A DNA stretch of 64,000 bases from Stenotrophomonas sp. 57 (GCF_030291075.1 NZ_CP127407.1:1300001-1364000); one strand, 5' to 3'. Positions 9,586-18,650 are shown, counted from the stretch's first letter. The notes: generated from the sequence alone by a model not told the origin. Translations and numbers: made by a program.

Positions 9586-10772
9586 AGCCTGATAGCCATC
9601 CACGAGCGCCTAGCTCCTTATGGACTTGGGTCGGCCTTCGAATGAGCGGGCTGGCCGTGGGGGCAGTGAGCTGCGTGGCGCTTGGGATGTGGCTGCATTT
9701 CCAGCTGAAGGATGAGCGCATCCTCAGCACGCTACCGCCCCAGGTACAGCAAGAGGTGCGGCGGCTTGTGGCAGATCCGCATTTGGACGAAGCGCGGCTA
9801 TGGGCGCTGTTTCAAGCCCATTACGCCATCGAGAACTTCTTGCCGGGCCTGCGAAATCCCGATTGGTTCACCCTTCTCGCGTTGCTGGTGACATCCGTTC
9901 CTTTCATCTTCGTCTTTGGCTTCATGATGTCTCGCCCGCTATCGCGGCAGTTCAGTTCGGTGGCAAAAGCGGCGAGGCAGGTGGCCGAGGGGGACTTCTC
10001 GGCGCGGGCAGCTGTGAGTCCGCATGCCCCCCAGGAGCTGGCCGGCCTGGCCGACGATTTCAACGAGATGTCATCTCGCCTGGAGCAGTATGAGCGGGAG
10101 ATCAGGGACTCCAGTGCGATGCTGGCCCACGAGCTCAGGACTCCGTTGAACGCTGCGATGGGGCGCATTCAAGGGATGGTGGACGATGTTTTTCCGCACT
10201 CCAATGATCAACTCTTGCTGGTTCACCGGCAGCTGGAGCAGATCAATCGCATCGTTGGCGACCTCCATCTGCTGTCGATGGCGCGGGCTGGGGCCCTGAG
10301 CTTGGAAGAAGAGCGGTTTGTGCTCGCAGATCTGGTGCTCGAGCGCATTCAGTGGGTGGAACTGGAGCTCCAAGCTGCTGGGGTTGCATGCCAGTTGGAT
10401 CTGGACTCCGGCATCGAGGTCCAGGCCGACCGGCTGCGGATGGGCCAAGTAATGACCATCGTGGTGGACAACCTGCTGCGGTATGCATCCAGCGGCGGCG
10501 TCATGGACGTATCGCTCAGGCAGGAGGGGACGCGGGTGACGCTCATTGTTGGCGACCGTGGCCCAGGGGTCGACGAGGCCGACCTCCCGCGTGTCCAGGA
10601 CCGCTTTTGGAGGGCGGATCGGTCCAGGGCCCGGCACTCAGGTGGCTCCGGGCTTGGCCTCTCCATTGCGGGCGCCATATGCGCTGCTCACGGTGGCGTG
10701 CTGACAGTCCGGAATCGCATGGGGGGAGGCTTGGAGGTGGTGGTCTCGATCAACCGAGACCGGGCCCACTGA
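9582..10772 (+). CDS. Sensor histidine kinase
   Basis: 396 residues. TM1 at about 21-41, a short periplasmic loop (42-93), TM2 at about 95-116, then a HAMP linker. The dimerisation box has His183 in MLAHELRTPLN, and the catalytic domain has an N-box (VVDNLLRYA, Asn297), a G1 box DRGPGV (325-330) and a G2 box GGSGLGL (354-360). All key residues are present, so the kinase should be active and phosphorylate the co-transcribed regulator. The small periplasmic domain suggests sensing of envelope or membrane stress rather than a large ligand. No terminator is obvious downstream. Confidence 0.92.
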   Translation: MKPDSHPRAPSSLWTWVGLRMSGLAVGAVSCVALGMWLHFQLKDERILSTLPPQVQQEVRRLVADPHLDEARLWALFQAHYAIENFLPGLRNPDWFTLLALLVTSVPFIFVFGFMMSRPLSRQFSSVAKAARQVAEGDFSARAAVSPHAPQELAGLADDFNEMSSRLEQYEREIRDSSAMLAHELRTPLNAAMGRIQGMVDDVFPHSNDQLLLVHRQLEQINRIVGDLHLLSMARAGALSLEEERFVLADLVLERIQWVELELQAAGVACQLDLDSGIEVQADRLRMGQVMTIVVDNLLRYASSGGVMDVSLRQEGTRVTLIVGDRGPGVDEADLPRVQDRFWRADRSRARHSGGSGLGLSIAGAICAAHGGVLTVRNRMGGGLEVVVSINRDRAH

Positions 10773-11389
10773 GCGGGGCAGTGCCAGAGGGCGGTGCGAA
10801 GGTTCAACCCATCTCGCAGCTTCAGCGTGACCATCTAGGCGGTCGCAGAAGCGCATAGAGTCGGCTTGGGTAGATCGGGCCGGTGGGAGGACGGAGGTCG
10901 AGATTGGAGACGCTTGTAGTCGGTGGAAGCAATATCTATATCGATTGAGCTGATTGTGTATGGACATTCGCCAGATACTGCCGTGGGGCACCGGCTGCAA
11001 AGGGGCGCGGTCAGGCTAGAGCTGTAAGAGTGCAAGACGCTAGTAGGTGCGATTAGGCTGTTAGGACTTCTATGTCCCACAGGCGCAGGGCGCAGCTCGA
11101 GGCCTGTTCAGTGCGCTTGATAAAGAAACTGGTGAGTCAGAATTCTGGCGGCTACCACGCTCTCCTTCTGGGTGTGTAGTTAAGGTGGTGAGCGGGCTTG
11201 AGTATCCGAATTAAGTTGCTCGGATTCTTAGTTCATTTGTAGTGACGCCGCCGGGTACGGGCTTCTGTGCCGTCGAGCGTCATTATTTTGACTCCTTTCG
11301 CCTTTAGTCGGGGGTAGGGAATTCCCTATTGTAAAAACCCAATGGGAGTCGTCTAATGCGCTCCAGCCTTTTGTTAAGGAAATGTCTAA
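10773..11389. other. Long non-coding stretch at the edge of the AT-richer island
   Basis: About 600 bases without a convincing gene. Composition shifts here from the GC-rich two-component genes to AT-richer DNA (for example near 10930-10960 and 11160-11350), which marks the start of the patchy island. A good Shine-Dalgarno (TTAAGGAAA) at its end serves the DUF3892 gene. The small minus-strand ORFs here have no coding character. Confidence 0.5.
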
Positions 11390-11701
11390 ATGGCGCATCC
11401 TGATTTCTATGTTTCCGCCGTGCAATACAACAGCGATGGCTCGCACATTGCAAAGCTGCGTGTGCATAGGGTTGATAAGACCAATGGCACCTTCAAGGAA
11501 GGTAGCTACAGCGACGTGACGCGTCCTCAGGTCATCGAGTCGGTCGAAAAGAATGTGACTTTCACTACCATCGTCCGGAAGGCGGACGGTGGGTGGCGGC
11601 TCGGTGCGGCGCTGGAGATTATTTCGGTCAAGACCGATTACCTCAAGACCGTGCGGGATGAATCGACGCGCGACAACTTGGAGAAGTTGCCCACTTTCTG
11701 A
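11390..11701 (+). CDS. DUF3892-family protein
   Basis: 103 residues, preceded by a good ribosome site (AAGGA). The layout fits DUF3892: an N-terminal strand-rich part (FYVSAVQYNSDGSHIAKLRVH), a middle segment ending SVEKNVTFTTIV, a tryptophan-containing turn, and a final strand followed by a short acidic tail. Proteins of this family are small and of unknown function, and often occur in mobile DNA. The gene stands alone, with unrelated neighbours on either side. Confidence 0.65.
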   Translation: MAHPDFYVSAVQYNSDGSHIAKLRVHRVDKTNGTFKEGSYSDVTRPQVIESVEKNVTFTTIVRKADGGWRLGAALEIISVKTDYLKTVRDESTRDNLEKLPTF

Positions 11702-11762
11702 GCGGGTCTTGCGACCCGAGGCTCAGGTCAAGATGCGTATGAACGCGATGTTGGCCGGGTGC

Positions 11763-11996
11763 TTAATGGGTGATATCCGGAGTCTCAATGTGCAGGTAGT
11801 GCACGCCGTCTTCCTCCAGCGACGCTGCCAAGCAACCTCCCAGAAGTTCCGTACTTCCATCGGGGTGGTAAATGCCGAAGGAGCTGGCGAGGCCAGCTCC
11901 ACCAAGGAAGGGAGCGATGGCGTCGAGTTGAGCCCAACTAAGGCCTTCCACGCGGGCTGTGCCAGCGTGCGGTGAATAAATTTCAAGCCAGTACAT
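11763..11996 (-). CDS. Small hypothetical protein
   Basis: 77 residues from an internal ATG (protein begins MYWLEIYSPHAG). The longer open frame upstream is low-complexity and overlaps the next gene, so the short form is preferred. It has several aromatic and acidic residues and a glycine-rich centre (LGGAGLASSFGIYHPDG), and reads like a compact alpha/beta protein. I do not recognise a family. It is divergent from the gene starting at 12059, with about 60 bp between them if that start is right. Confidence 0.5.
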   Translation of the reverse strand: MYWLEIYSPHAGTARVEGLSWAQLDAIAPFLGGAGLASSFGIYHPDGSTELLGGCLAASLEEDGVHYLHIETPDITH

Positions 11997-12058
11997 CGGT
12001 TGCTGCGCCCGTTCGGTGGATTGGTGGATTTCTAACAGAGAAGTTGGAGGCGTCAAGG

Positions 12059-12436
12059 GTGTCGTACAGGGATAAGCTGACGTTGGGCACGGTTGGGGGA
12101 CAGCGAGGCATCTTTCTCCAGTGCAACAAGTCGGAGAAAAAGTCGGTGGTTCGTAGGTATTTTCCGGATGGTAGACGGCAGTGGATGAGTGAGAAGGTGC
12201 AGTCCAGGCACACGGATGGCACGCCAAAGCATCTCCACATTCCAATCTTGGAAGAGGGCGTCTATGAGGTGCTCGGACAGCCCAAACTCAGCGGGTTCTA
12301 TGCGCTCTACCTCAACGGCAAGGGATACATGTCCTACTTTCCTCTGGACCCAAACACGGCCAACGCGCTGCTGGCGAAGATCGGGTCCGATGGGCTGCGT
12401 GCAGCCTTGGTAGCCATTGGGAAGTCGGTCTATTGA
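12059..12436 (+). CDS. Hypothetical protein
   Basis: 125 residues from the GTG at 12059, selected because a GGAGG ribosome site lies 8 bases before it. An earlier in-frame GTG at 11972 has no such site and would overlap the divergent small gene. The protein is basic in its middle part (KSEKKSVVRRYFPDGRRQW) and ends with a helix-rich region (ALLAKIGSDGLRAALVAIG). No signal peptide or membrane segment. Family unknown. Confidence 0.55.
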   Translation: MSYRDKLTLGTVGGQRGIFLQCNKSEKKSVVRRYFPDGRRQWMSEKVQSRHTDGTPKHLHIPILEEGVYEVLGQPKLSGFYALYLNGKGYMSYFPLDPNTANALLAKIGSDGLRAALVAIGKSVY

Positions 12437-12709
12437 CCCGCACATGCCTGTCAATGATTGCAAGACGACCGAGCTGGCTTATCGGAAGCTGGCTCTAATT
12501 CGCATGTAGGGAGCGCGGCTGGCATTGGCCTGCATGCATGGAAGGGCCAAGGCCGGCGCTTTCCACTGCCGGCTTCATGGTGCATGGCCTGTCTGTATCC
12601 AGGACGTCTTGATAAGGCAATCTCCTCTGATGGCGGCCTCCGCCAACGGGAGGGAAATTTCGTCTCAAACTTGCTCAAGTGAGCATACTTAGCCAACAGG
12701 GGGCTGAAC

Positions 12710-13786
12710 GTGGCAGATAGTATTGAATTGGATTTTTTGGCCGTCGAAACTTCCAAGAGCGGTGACGCCATTGGTGTGCGCTACGAGTTGAATGGGCAGA
12801 CCCGGATCCATGTGGTGGATGGTGGCTACCTGGAGACCGGTGATCGCCTGGTCGAACACATCGCCAAGCACTACGGTACCGGCAAGGTTGATTCGGTGGT
12901 GCTGACCCATCCGGACAGCGATCACGCCAACGGCCTTCGTAAGGTCCTTGAGCGTTGCGAAGTGGGGGAGCTTTGGATGCATCGCCCCTGGCTTTACGCC
13001 GAAGAGTTGCTTCCCCGGTTCGAGACCTACAATTCCGCAGACGCTCTGCGTAGTCGCCTGCGCAAGCTGTATCCGGGACCGGCGGCGCTGGAAGAGCTCG
13101 CGCTTGAGAAGGGCATCCCTATCCGTGACCCGTTCCAAGGTGCCTACATCGGTGATTTTCTGGTGCTAGCCCCCACGCGTGCCCGTTACCTTGACCTCGT
13201 GGTCGCGTCCCAGCGCACCCCTGAGGCTGCGAAGGACAGCACGCTGATTGAGGCGTCTCTCGAGGGCTTGGCCGCGTTGGTCAAGGCTGCCAAGAATTTC
13301 GTGCAGGGTTTGTGGGGTCAGGAATTCTTCCCGGCGGGTGGGACCAGTGAAGAGAACGAGATGAGCGTGGTCCAGACCATCGTCATCAATGGCAAGCGCG
13401 CGCTGCTGACCGGCGACACCGGGCGAGACGGCCTCGCTGAAGCGGCCGACTACTTGGAAGCGATGGGTGGGACGCTGCCTGGCGTCTGGGCCTTCCAAGT
13501 CCCGCACCACGGGGGGCGTCGAAACGTCAACACCGAGGTCCTCAACCGCTGGCTGGGCGAACCGCTCAAGACGCCGGAAGACGGCTATAAGTTCAGTGCC
13601 GTGTGCAGTTCTGCCAAAGCTGACACGGCACACCCCAGGAAGGTCGTGGTGCGGGCAATGATTCACCGGGGTGCGCATTTCTCCGCCACGGAAGGGCGCA
13701 ATCTGTTGCTTTCCACGGGCATCTCGCGGGCCAATTGGACAAGCACAGAGCAGACGCCATATCCGCCTGACTATGAGAAGGACTGA
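12710..13786 (+). CDS. MBL-fold metallohydrolase, ComEC C-terminal type
   Basis: 358 residues from a GTG with an AGGGGG ribosome site 7 bases upstream. It has the full metallo-beta-lactamase signature: HPDSDH (His67, Asp69, Asp71, His72), a later metal-ligand Asp in LLTGDTG (Asp236), and the VPHHGGRRN motif (His266-His267) followed by CSS...HP (300-309), the pattern of the hydrolase domain at the C-terminus of the competence protein ComEC. A helical insert of about 110 residues separates the two halves. Stand-alone proteins of this type are nucleases or phosphodiesterases in several conflict contexts; the substrate here is unknown. The stop is 7 bp from the start of a four-TM protein, so the two are likely co-translated. 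Confidence 0.85.
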   Translation: MADSIELDFLAVETSKSGDAIGVRYELNGQTRIHVVDGGYLETGDRLVEHIAKHYGTGKVDSVVLTHPDSDHANGLRKVLERCEVGELWMHRPWLYAEELLPRFETYNSADALRSRLRKLYPGPAALEELALEKGIPIRDPFQGAYIGDFLVLAPTRARYLDLVVASQRTPEAAKDSTLIEASLEGLAALVKAAKNFVQGLWGQEFFPAGGTSEENEMSVVQTIVINGKRALLTGDTGRDGLAEAADYLEAMGGTLPGVWAFQVPHHGGRRNVNTEVLNRWLGEPLKTPEDGYKFSAVCSSAKADTAHPRKVVVRAMIHRGAHFSATEGRNLLLSTGISRANWTSTEQTPYPPDYEKD

Positions 13787-13793
13787 GGGAGCA

Positions 13794-14582
13794 ATGACTG
13801 AGATGTCCAATCCCATTGCTCTAGGTCAGTTGCTTGCCCAAGTGTCGGATCCCTATGATCGCAACGCTCGGTTGGCGCCCGGTCTCATCGTATTGATGCC
13901 GCTGACGGTGTCCTTCATTGCAGCGTTTCGCGATGAGCTTGACGCAATGCAGGTGGTGGCCGCCGTCGTTGTGACCTTCTGCGCGCCTTTCCTTCTCTCC
14001 AGTGTGGTGCGCTTCCAAGGCAAGAAGCTCGAAAACAAGTTGGTTAAGAAATGGGGAGGTATGCCCTCTACGATTCTCCTTCGCCATCGAGACGAGCGCC
14101 TGAACCCCGTTACGAAGGCCCGGTATCACAACGCGATCAACGAGAAGCTAAAAGCAGAAGTCCCCTCTGCTGCTAAAGAAAGGGGCAATCCAAGCAGGGC
14201 CGACCATGCTTACGAGGATGCGGTTGCAAAGCTGAGGGAGAGGACGCGGGGCACTGAATCGTTGGTGCTTAAGGAGAACATCTCCTACGGGTTCTTCCGG
14301 AACATGTCTGCGCTTCGCCCGTTTGGCGTGGTTACGTCTGCGGCCGGTGTGGCGGTGGGTTTGCTCCTGACCGGAGCGTTGACCCTCAACCCGCTGGCTT
14401 TCAACTGGGCCACGCTGCTTCACCCTGGTTTTGAGGGTGGGGCAACGCTTCTAGTGTCGAGCTTTCTGCTCTACTTGTGGGTGACCAACTTCACCCACGG
14501 TCGCGTCGAGACCGCGGCTTATGCCTACGCTGAGCGGCTTCTGACCGCGCTTGACCGTATCCCTAGCAGCTCGTCACCTTGA
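13794..14582 (+). CDS. Four-TM membrane protein paired with the MBL hydrolase
   Basis: 262 residues from the ATG at 13794, which has GGGAG just upstream; the open frame before it lies inside the hydrolase gene. Two TM segments near the N-terminus (about 28-45 and 52-72) and two near the C-terminus (177-197 and 215-232) flank a cytoplasmic, charged domain of about 100 residues. I do not recognise the family. A membrane protein coupled to a soluble hydrolase with only 7 bp between them is the layout of many toxin or effector pairs, so a two-gene system is a reasonable inference, but nothing in the sequence proves function. Confidence 0.75.
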   Translation: MTEMSNPIALGQLLAQVSDPYDRNARLAPGLIVLMPLTVSFIAAFRDELDAMQVVAAVVVTFCAPFLLSSVVRFQGKKLENKLVKKWGGMPSTILLRHRDERLNPVTKARYHNAINEKLKAEVPSAAKERGNPSRADHAYEDAVAKLRERTRGTESLVLKENISYGFFRNMSALRPFGVVTSAAGVAVGLLLTGALTLNPLAFNWATLLHPGFEGGATLLVSSFLLYLWVTNFTHGRVETAAYAYAERLLTALDRIPSSSSP

Positions 14583-14618
14583 CGGGAGCCGGTCCGGCCC
14601 CCCCTTGATGGATCCGGG

Positions 14619-14644
14619 TGCCCCTTACGTCTGCGTAAGGGGCA
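14619..14644. terminator. Hairpin between convergent genes
   Basis: Perfect 11-bp stem (TGCCCCTTACG and its complement) with a four-base loop. It contains the TAA stop of the minus-strand MBL gene and lies 37 bp after the plus-strand membrane gene. No long T-run, so strength is uncertain. Confidence 0.55.
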
Positions 14645-16013
14645 TTGCCTTTGGGCAGGCGGCCAAGTGCGGGAGCACGCCGACTGGCACGGTCCAGCCG
14701 ATGCGGATGCCATTCAAATGGGTGGTGGGATGGTGTGCCGTTGCTCGGGCGTGACCCGGAGCAACGGCGACAGCGCTGCCAGGCGGGAGAACACCCCAGC
14801 CGCTGTGAATCCAGCCGACGGCGTCATACGCGTGCACTCCCGCGGGGCGAGGATGGGAGACCCCGTACTTTCCGTGCGCATTACCAGGGCCAAAGGAGTA
14901 GGCCAACCGGGCGTAGTCGGGCGCCGGCGGGGGCACCGGAGCGCCGGTGCCATGGACGCGGGCCCCGTGGTGCGTGGCCACCAGTCCCGTGACGGGGTGT
15001 TTTAGGGCCCCTGGGACGTTGTGGTAACTGGCATCACCCGGCAACAGCCAGCGCCTGCCTTCGCGCTCGGCGATCAGGGCCAAGCCTGACTCATTGCGGT
15101 CACTTACAGGTCCTTTGCAACGAACGAGCTTGATTCCAGGACTCAGGCCAACGGCGGCCGGAGTGTTGAGCAAAATTGTTTTTCCTCCAGCAGACCAAAT
15201 GTTCATCAGGAACACAATGTGTTTGATCGTTTCTGGGATGGGGGCAATCCAGGTGCGAGTCAGAAGGCCTGTATCAATGGCAGCTCCGGCCCAGTGGTCA
15301 GCATCCCAATGGGAAAGAACGACAACAGGGTCCCCGCATTGGCAGAAGCCGATGTTCGTTGGCTTTGTGGGAGCATTGCGGTACACGCCGCAGCCCACGT
15401 CAAAGTAGATGCGTGCAACGCCTTCGCGGCACAGCAATGCATTGGCCGATCCCTGGCCCACGTCGAGCACCGCTAGTTCCTCAATGTCCAGGGCCGCCGG
15501 TTTGGGCCTGGAGCGGGGCATCCAAGCTTTGCTTGGCACAAGCATCAAACGGTTCAGTTGCTGACTCCTGCGGTGCATCGGTGGAAGTCGCACAGCGTCA
15601 AACGCCACGTTCTGAGGCGGGGAAAAGAGGGTTGGATACAGTTGGCCGAGCAGTTGTCCCTCGTCGGAAAGCTCGAGAAGCAGCCAGCGCCTGGTCTTTG
15701 GGCTAAACCAGCGATTCGCCTCATCGGAGAACATGGTCAGCTGCAGGTGGAACAGCGGTGCACCCTGAGCGAATGCTTTGCAATCGCCGACGCTCGCGGC
15801 TTTCTTGCTTAGCCCGTGGTCCTCGCTGAATTCGGCGAACCACTCCGCATCCACCCCATCCAAGCCAACCAAGGTCAGCCCTTCGCCCAGGGGTTCGATG
15901 AAATCCACTTGCGCGTAAAGGCCTTTCGGGCGGCGGTGCTCCGGTGCGTGGACAGAGAAGTGCGGGTTCAATGGAAACTCCATGTAAGCCAATTGCATTG
16001 AAGGACGACGCAC
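14625..16013 (-). CDS. Second MBL-fold hydrolase with an unrelated N-terminal domain
   Basis: Up to 462 residues (GTG at 16013; ATGs at 15998 and 15983 are possible starts). Residues 1-180 form an unrecognised domain. From about 180 an MBL domain of ComEC type begins with LDVGQGSANALL, then SHWDADHW (His235, Asp237, Asp239, His240), Asp327 in LLPGDASY, and THHGA (His348-His349). All metal ligands are present. It converges on the MBL/4-TM pair and ends 42 bp from it. The two MBL proteins share only the fold signature, so this is not a simple duplication. Whether it works with its neighbours is unknown. Confidence 0.8.
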   Translation of the reverse strand: MRRPSMQLAYMEFPLNPHFSVHAPEHRRPKGLYAQVDFIEPLGEGLTLVGLDGVDAEWFAEFSEDHGLSKKAASVGDCKAFAQGAPLFHLQLTMFSDEANRWFSPKTRRWLLLELSDEGQLLGQLYPTLFSPPQNVAFDAVRLPPMHRRSQQLNRLMLVPSKAWMPRSRPKPAALDIEELAVLDVGQGSANALLCREGVARIYFDVGCGVYRNAPTKPTNIGFCQCGDPVVVLSHWDADHWAGAAIDTGLLTRTWIAPIPETIKHIVFLMNIWSAGGKTILLNTPAAVGLSPGIKLVRCKGPVSDRNESGLALIAEREGRRWLLPGDASYHNVPGALKHPVTGLVATHHGARVHGTGAPVPPPAPDYARLAYSFGPGNAHGKYGVSHPRPAGVHAYDAVGWIHSGWGVLPPGSAVAVAPGHARATAHHPTTHLNGIRIGWTVPVGVLPHLAACPKAMPLTQT

Positions 16014-16192
16014 GCCCGCGGTTGGGATGCTGCGGGGATCTGGCTGCGATGCTCACTTAATGAGCGGCAGTCAAGCTATGCACCGCGAGTGTGCCACGGG
16101 AACGTTATCGACCGGATCCCCAGGGGGCTTGAGCCACGGCAGTGGAGTCACCTTCGGCAAGCTCTGCTTACCACCCCGCAAGGAGTTGATCG

Positions 16193-17025
16193 TTGAACAG
16201 CCTCGGCCCCTTCTCCATCGACGTGTTGACCTTGATGCTCTCAGCCACGGCCGCTTGGTGGGTGGCGCGCAAGTGGCGCAGGCGCCAAAACCCCGAGGAG
16301 GCCAAACGGGCGGCAGGGATCGTGGTGGATGCGATCGGGGCAGGACTTCTGGCTGCTCGCCTCGGATTCGTGGTGCAGAACTGGCAGGACTACGCGCCCC
16401 ATCCTTGGTCGATCGTGACATTGGGTGACGGCGGATATTCTTGGGCCTGGGGATTACTGGCGGGGGCGTTCGTGGCCGCTTGGTTGGCGCGGGGCAAGGC
16501 CGGGGTCAGGAAAGGAGCGCTCGTCGGCCTCGCCTTCGGCAGCGCGGCTTGGTTGGCCATGAGCTTCTCGTTGGATTGGATGAGCCGCGCTGCGCCGGGG
16601 CTAGAGGCTGTTCATGGGAATCCTTCGGGACCGGCAGTGCCGACCCTGTCGGCCGCGGTCGGGCGTCCAGTGGTGGTTAACCTGTGGGCCGCGTGGTGCC
16701 CGCCCTGTCGCCGCGAGATGCCCGCCTTTGCAGAAGCCGAAGCGCAGCTGCCCGGGTCGTGTTTGCCATGGTGAACCAGGGGGACGAACCCGCGACCGCA
16801 CTGGCGTTCGTCCAGGACAACCAGCTCGTGTTTGACCACACGTATACCGACCCGTCGTCCGAGACCATGCTCCGCTTCGGCGCGCGGGTGATGCCGACGA
16901 CCCTCTTCTTTGACAGTCAGGGCAGGATGGTGGATATGCATGTGGGGGAAATGACCCTTGCCGGGCTGAAGGCAAAGGTGCGCCAGCTCTTTGGTTCCGA
17001 GCCCAGCAAAGGGCCGCTAGAGTAG
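16193..17025 (+). pseudogene. TlpA-like thioredoxin fused to an Lgt-like membrane domain, frameshifted
   Basis: A TTG start with AAGGAG 7 bases upstream opens a membrane domain of several TM helices that resembles the prolipoprotein diacylglyceryl transferase fold (GLLAARLGFVVQNW, WSIVTLGDGGYSWAWG). A TlpA/DsbE-type thioredoxin domain follows with active site WCPPC. The frame hits a TGA soon after it, while the adjacent frame carries the rest (VFAMVNQGDEPATALAF to the end at 17025). Adding one G to the run at 16754-16756 restores a continuous protein reading PGVVFAMVNQG. So this is a one-base deletion, real or a sequencing error. The intact protein, about 276 residues, would be a periplasm-facing disulfide reductase. 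Confidence 0.8.
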
Positions 17026-17408
17026 GTAAGGGCTCACTGAGCCAGAATGCAAGATCGGCGGCCCGCTCGGAATGCGGAGATCGCACAGCTGCGGCGGGGA
17101 TCGGCTGGAAGAGCAGATGTTCGGTATCACCAACAGGGGCGAAAGGATGATGGGGAATCATTTGGGGGAAGGGGCCAACCCCTGCGTGGGCCGGCCAGGC
17201 AGTGATAGCCTTACAGAACTGTCGCATGCGCTGCGAGTAACACCCGCCACGCTGCTCGGGTCCACGGAAGCAATGGTTGTGGCGTGGCACGCTTTACATG
17301 GGCTCAATGGGGTTGAACAGCACCACGTGGTGGAAGCAATTCGGAAGTGGAACGACCTGCGTGCTTTGGGTGGTTCACTGTGTGGCGCATCGGTAGGGGG
17401 ACGATAGG
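17026..17408. other. Stretch with only a doubtful ORF
   Basis: A plus-strand frame of 111 codons (17072-17407) ends just before the next gene. Its last 45 residues (around VVAWHALHGLNGVEQHHVVEAIRKW) faintly resemble the C-terminal helix region of YifB/ComM-type AAA+ proteins. The first half looks random, so it may be a gene remnant. The GGGGGA at 17397-17402 is the ribosome site for the gene at 17409. Confidence 0.3.
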
Positions 17409-18437
17409 ATGATCATCGCAGCACGGACGGTCTTTGATCCTTGGCTTGAATGCTGGCGTGTGTACGTCTTGGCCTGCAGCGATGGGAAGTCCGTCAATTG
17501 GAGAAAGGCTCCACCCGTTGCGAGGGATGGCGCTTTCTTTGCGATTGCCTCGCGCGACCGCGAAGAGCTTGAGGACACGTGTCGCCTGATGAACGAACAG
17601 GCCGCGCTTCAGATCGACGCCCTGGCGTCCGATGAGCAGCGGGTGTCACTCCGACTGAAGGCCGAGAAGGCGCTACAGGCCGCCAGACGTCTGGCTGAAG
17701 AAGAGGGCTTGATGCTTGCTCAGGCACAAGCGCGCAAAGCGAGAACCGTTTTCAATGAGGCTGATTTGGTTCTATCCGCCAAGGCGGAGGAGTATCGCGA
17801 TCTGATCGTAGAGAAGTTGCGTGAGCACGCTTACGTGAAAATCATCTCCGTGCGGAGAGACAGCCGTCATCTGATCTTTGTAAGGCTAGAGGACGGGAGT
17901 TGGTCCGATCCAATGTGGGCCAATCGTAAGCTCCTAGTTGCATGCTACCGCGCGAGAATCGCCAATGGGTTTGATCTCAGTTCCTTGAGTCACTGGGGAA
18001 AGACCAAGGCCAAGATTCGCCAGATCTTGTTGCCCAGAGCGGCTCAGCTCCTCCAGTTGGAAGGTGTCAAACGACTCTTGGCCGATGCGCTTGCGAGGGG
18101 GCAGCGGGCTGTGGTCATGGGCTCGTTTGTTTTCTGGTATGAGAGCTTCAACAACGTTGGATGGCTGGTGAAGGAGCGTGCGGCGGACGGCACTGGAGGC
18201 GATACCGACGCTGTTTGGAGGGAGGGGAAGATCGTCTCAAAGAACCACGGTCGGATCGTGGTTCTTCCTTACACGAAGGACAATGGGGAGAACGTCAACG
18301 GTCACACGAAGAATTCAGCGCATGACGGCAAGGCCAAGCCCAGGCATCCCGATGACGTGGTGGAGATTCCCTTTGAAGAACTCAAGGGCGATCTCATGAT
18401 CAGCCTGTTTGGAGAGCTTCAATATGAGCAGTCGTAG
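17409..18437 (+). CDS. Hypothetical protein with central coiled coil
   Basis: 342 residues. A short N-terminal beta-rich part (VFDPWLECWRVYVLAC) is followed by a long charged helix rich in Ala, Glu, Arg and Lys (about residues 52-120), then an alpha/beta region and an acidic C-terminus. No signal, membrane segment or catalytic motif that I recognise. Ribosome site GGGGGA 6 bases before the ATG. It lies between a TlpA pseudogene and a block of unknown minus-strand genes. Composition is AT-richer than the flanking core genome. Confidence 0.65.
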   Translation: MIIAARTVFDPWLECWRVYVLACSDGKSVNWRKAPPVARDGAFFAIASRDREELEDTCRLMNEQAALQIDALASDEQRVSLRLKAEKALQAARRLAEEEGLMLAQAQARKARTVFNEADLVLSAKAEEYRDLIVEKLREHAYVKIISVRRDSRHLIFVRLEDGSWSDPMWANRKLLVACYRARIANGFDLSSLSHWGKTKAKIRQILLPRAAQLLQLEGVKRLLADALARGQRAVVMGSFVFWYESFNNVGWLVKERAADGTGGDTDAVWREGKIVSKNHGRIVVLPYTKDNGENVNGHTKNSAHDGKAKPRHPDDVVEIPFEELKGDLMISLFGELQYEQS

Positions 18438-18650
18438 TGATGCTTTGCGCCCCAAGGAGCTGTAATAGGCCCCGGTCTCCGCTGTGCTGCTGCCTCGGCG
18501 GCGGCCGGTGTCCGGGGCTTGGATCAGTCAGGCGACGGCGACTGGAATTCGTTGCGGCTAAATTGATCTGCACCGGCAGTACATCATAGGCCTTGGCTTC
18601 ACGTAGTTTGCTCGTGGTCATGTCTGACGCATTTATCGGCCCGTGTGGCC
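18438..18650. repeat. Gene-free stretch sharing a diverged 60-bp block with 21.3 kb
   Basis: No good gene. The block 18487-18547 (around GGCTTGGATCAGTCAGGCGA) matches 21296-21357 (around GGCTTGGATCAGTTGATCGA) at most positions by eye. On the minus strand both read as a piece of similar peptide (LIQA... followed by a Pro/Arg/Ala-rich tail), so both may be remnants of one gene family. Confidence 0.35.

Noticed and set aside
15558..15812. Small plus-strand ORFs inside the second MBL gene
   Set aside because: Overlap a gene with intact metal-binding motifs and lack ribosome sites.
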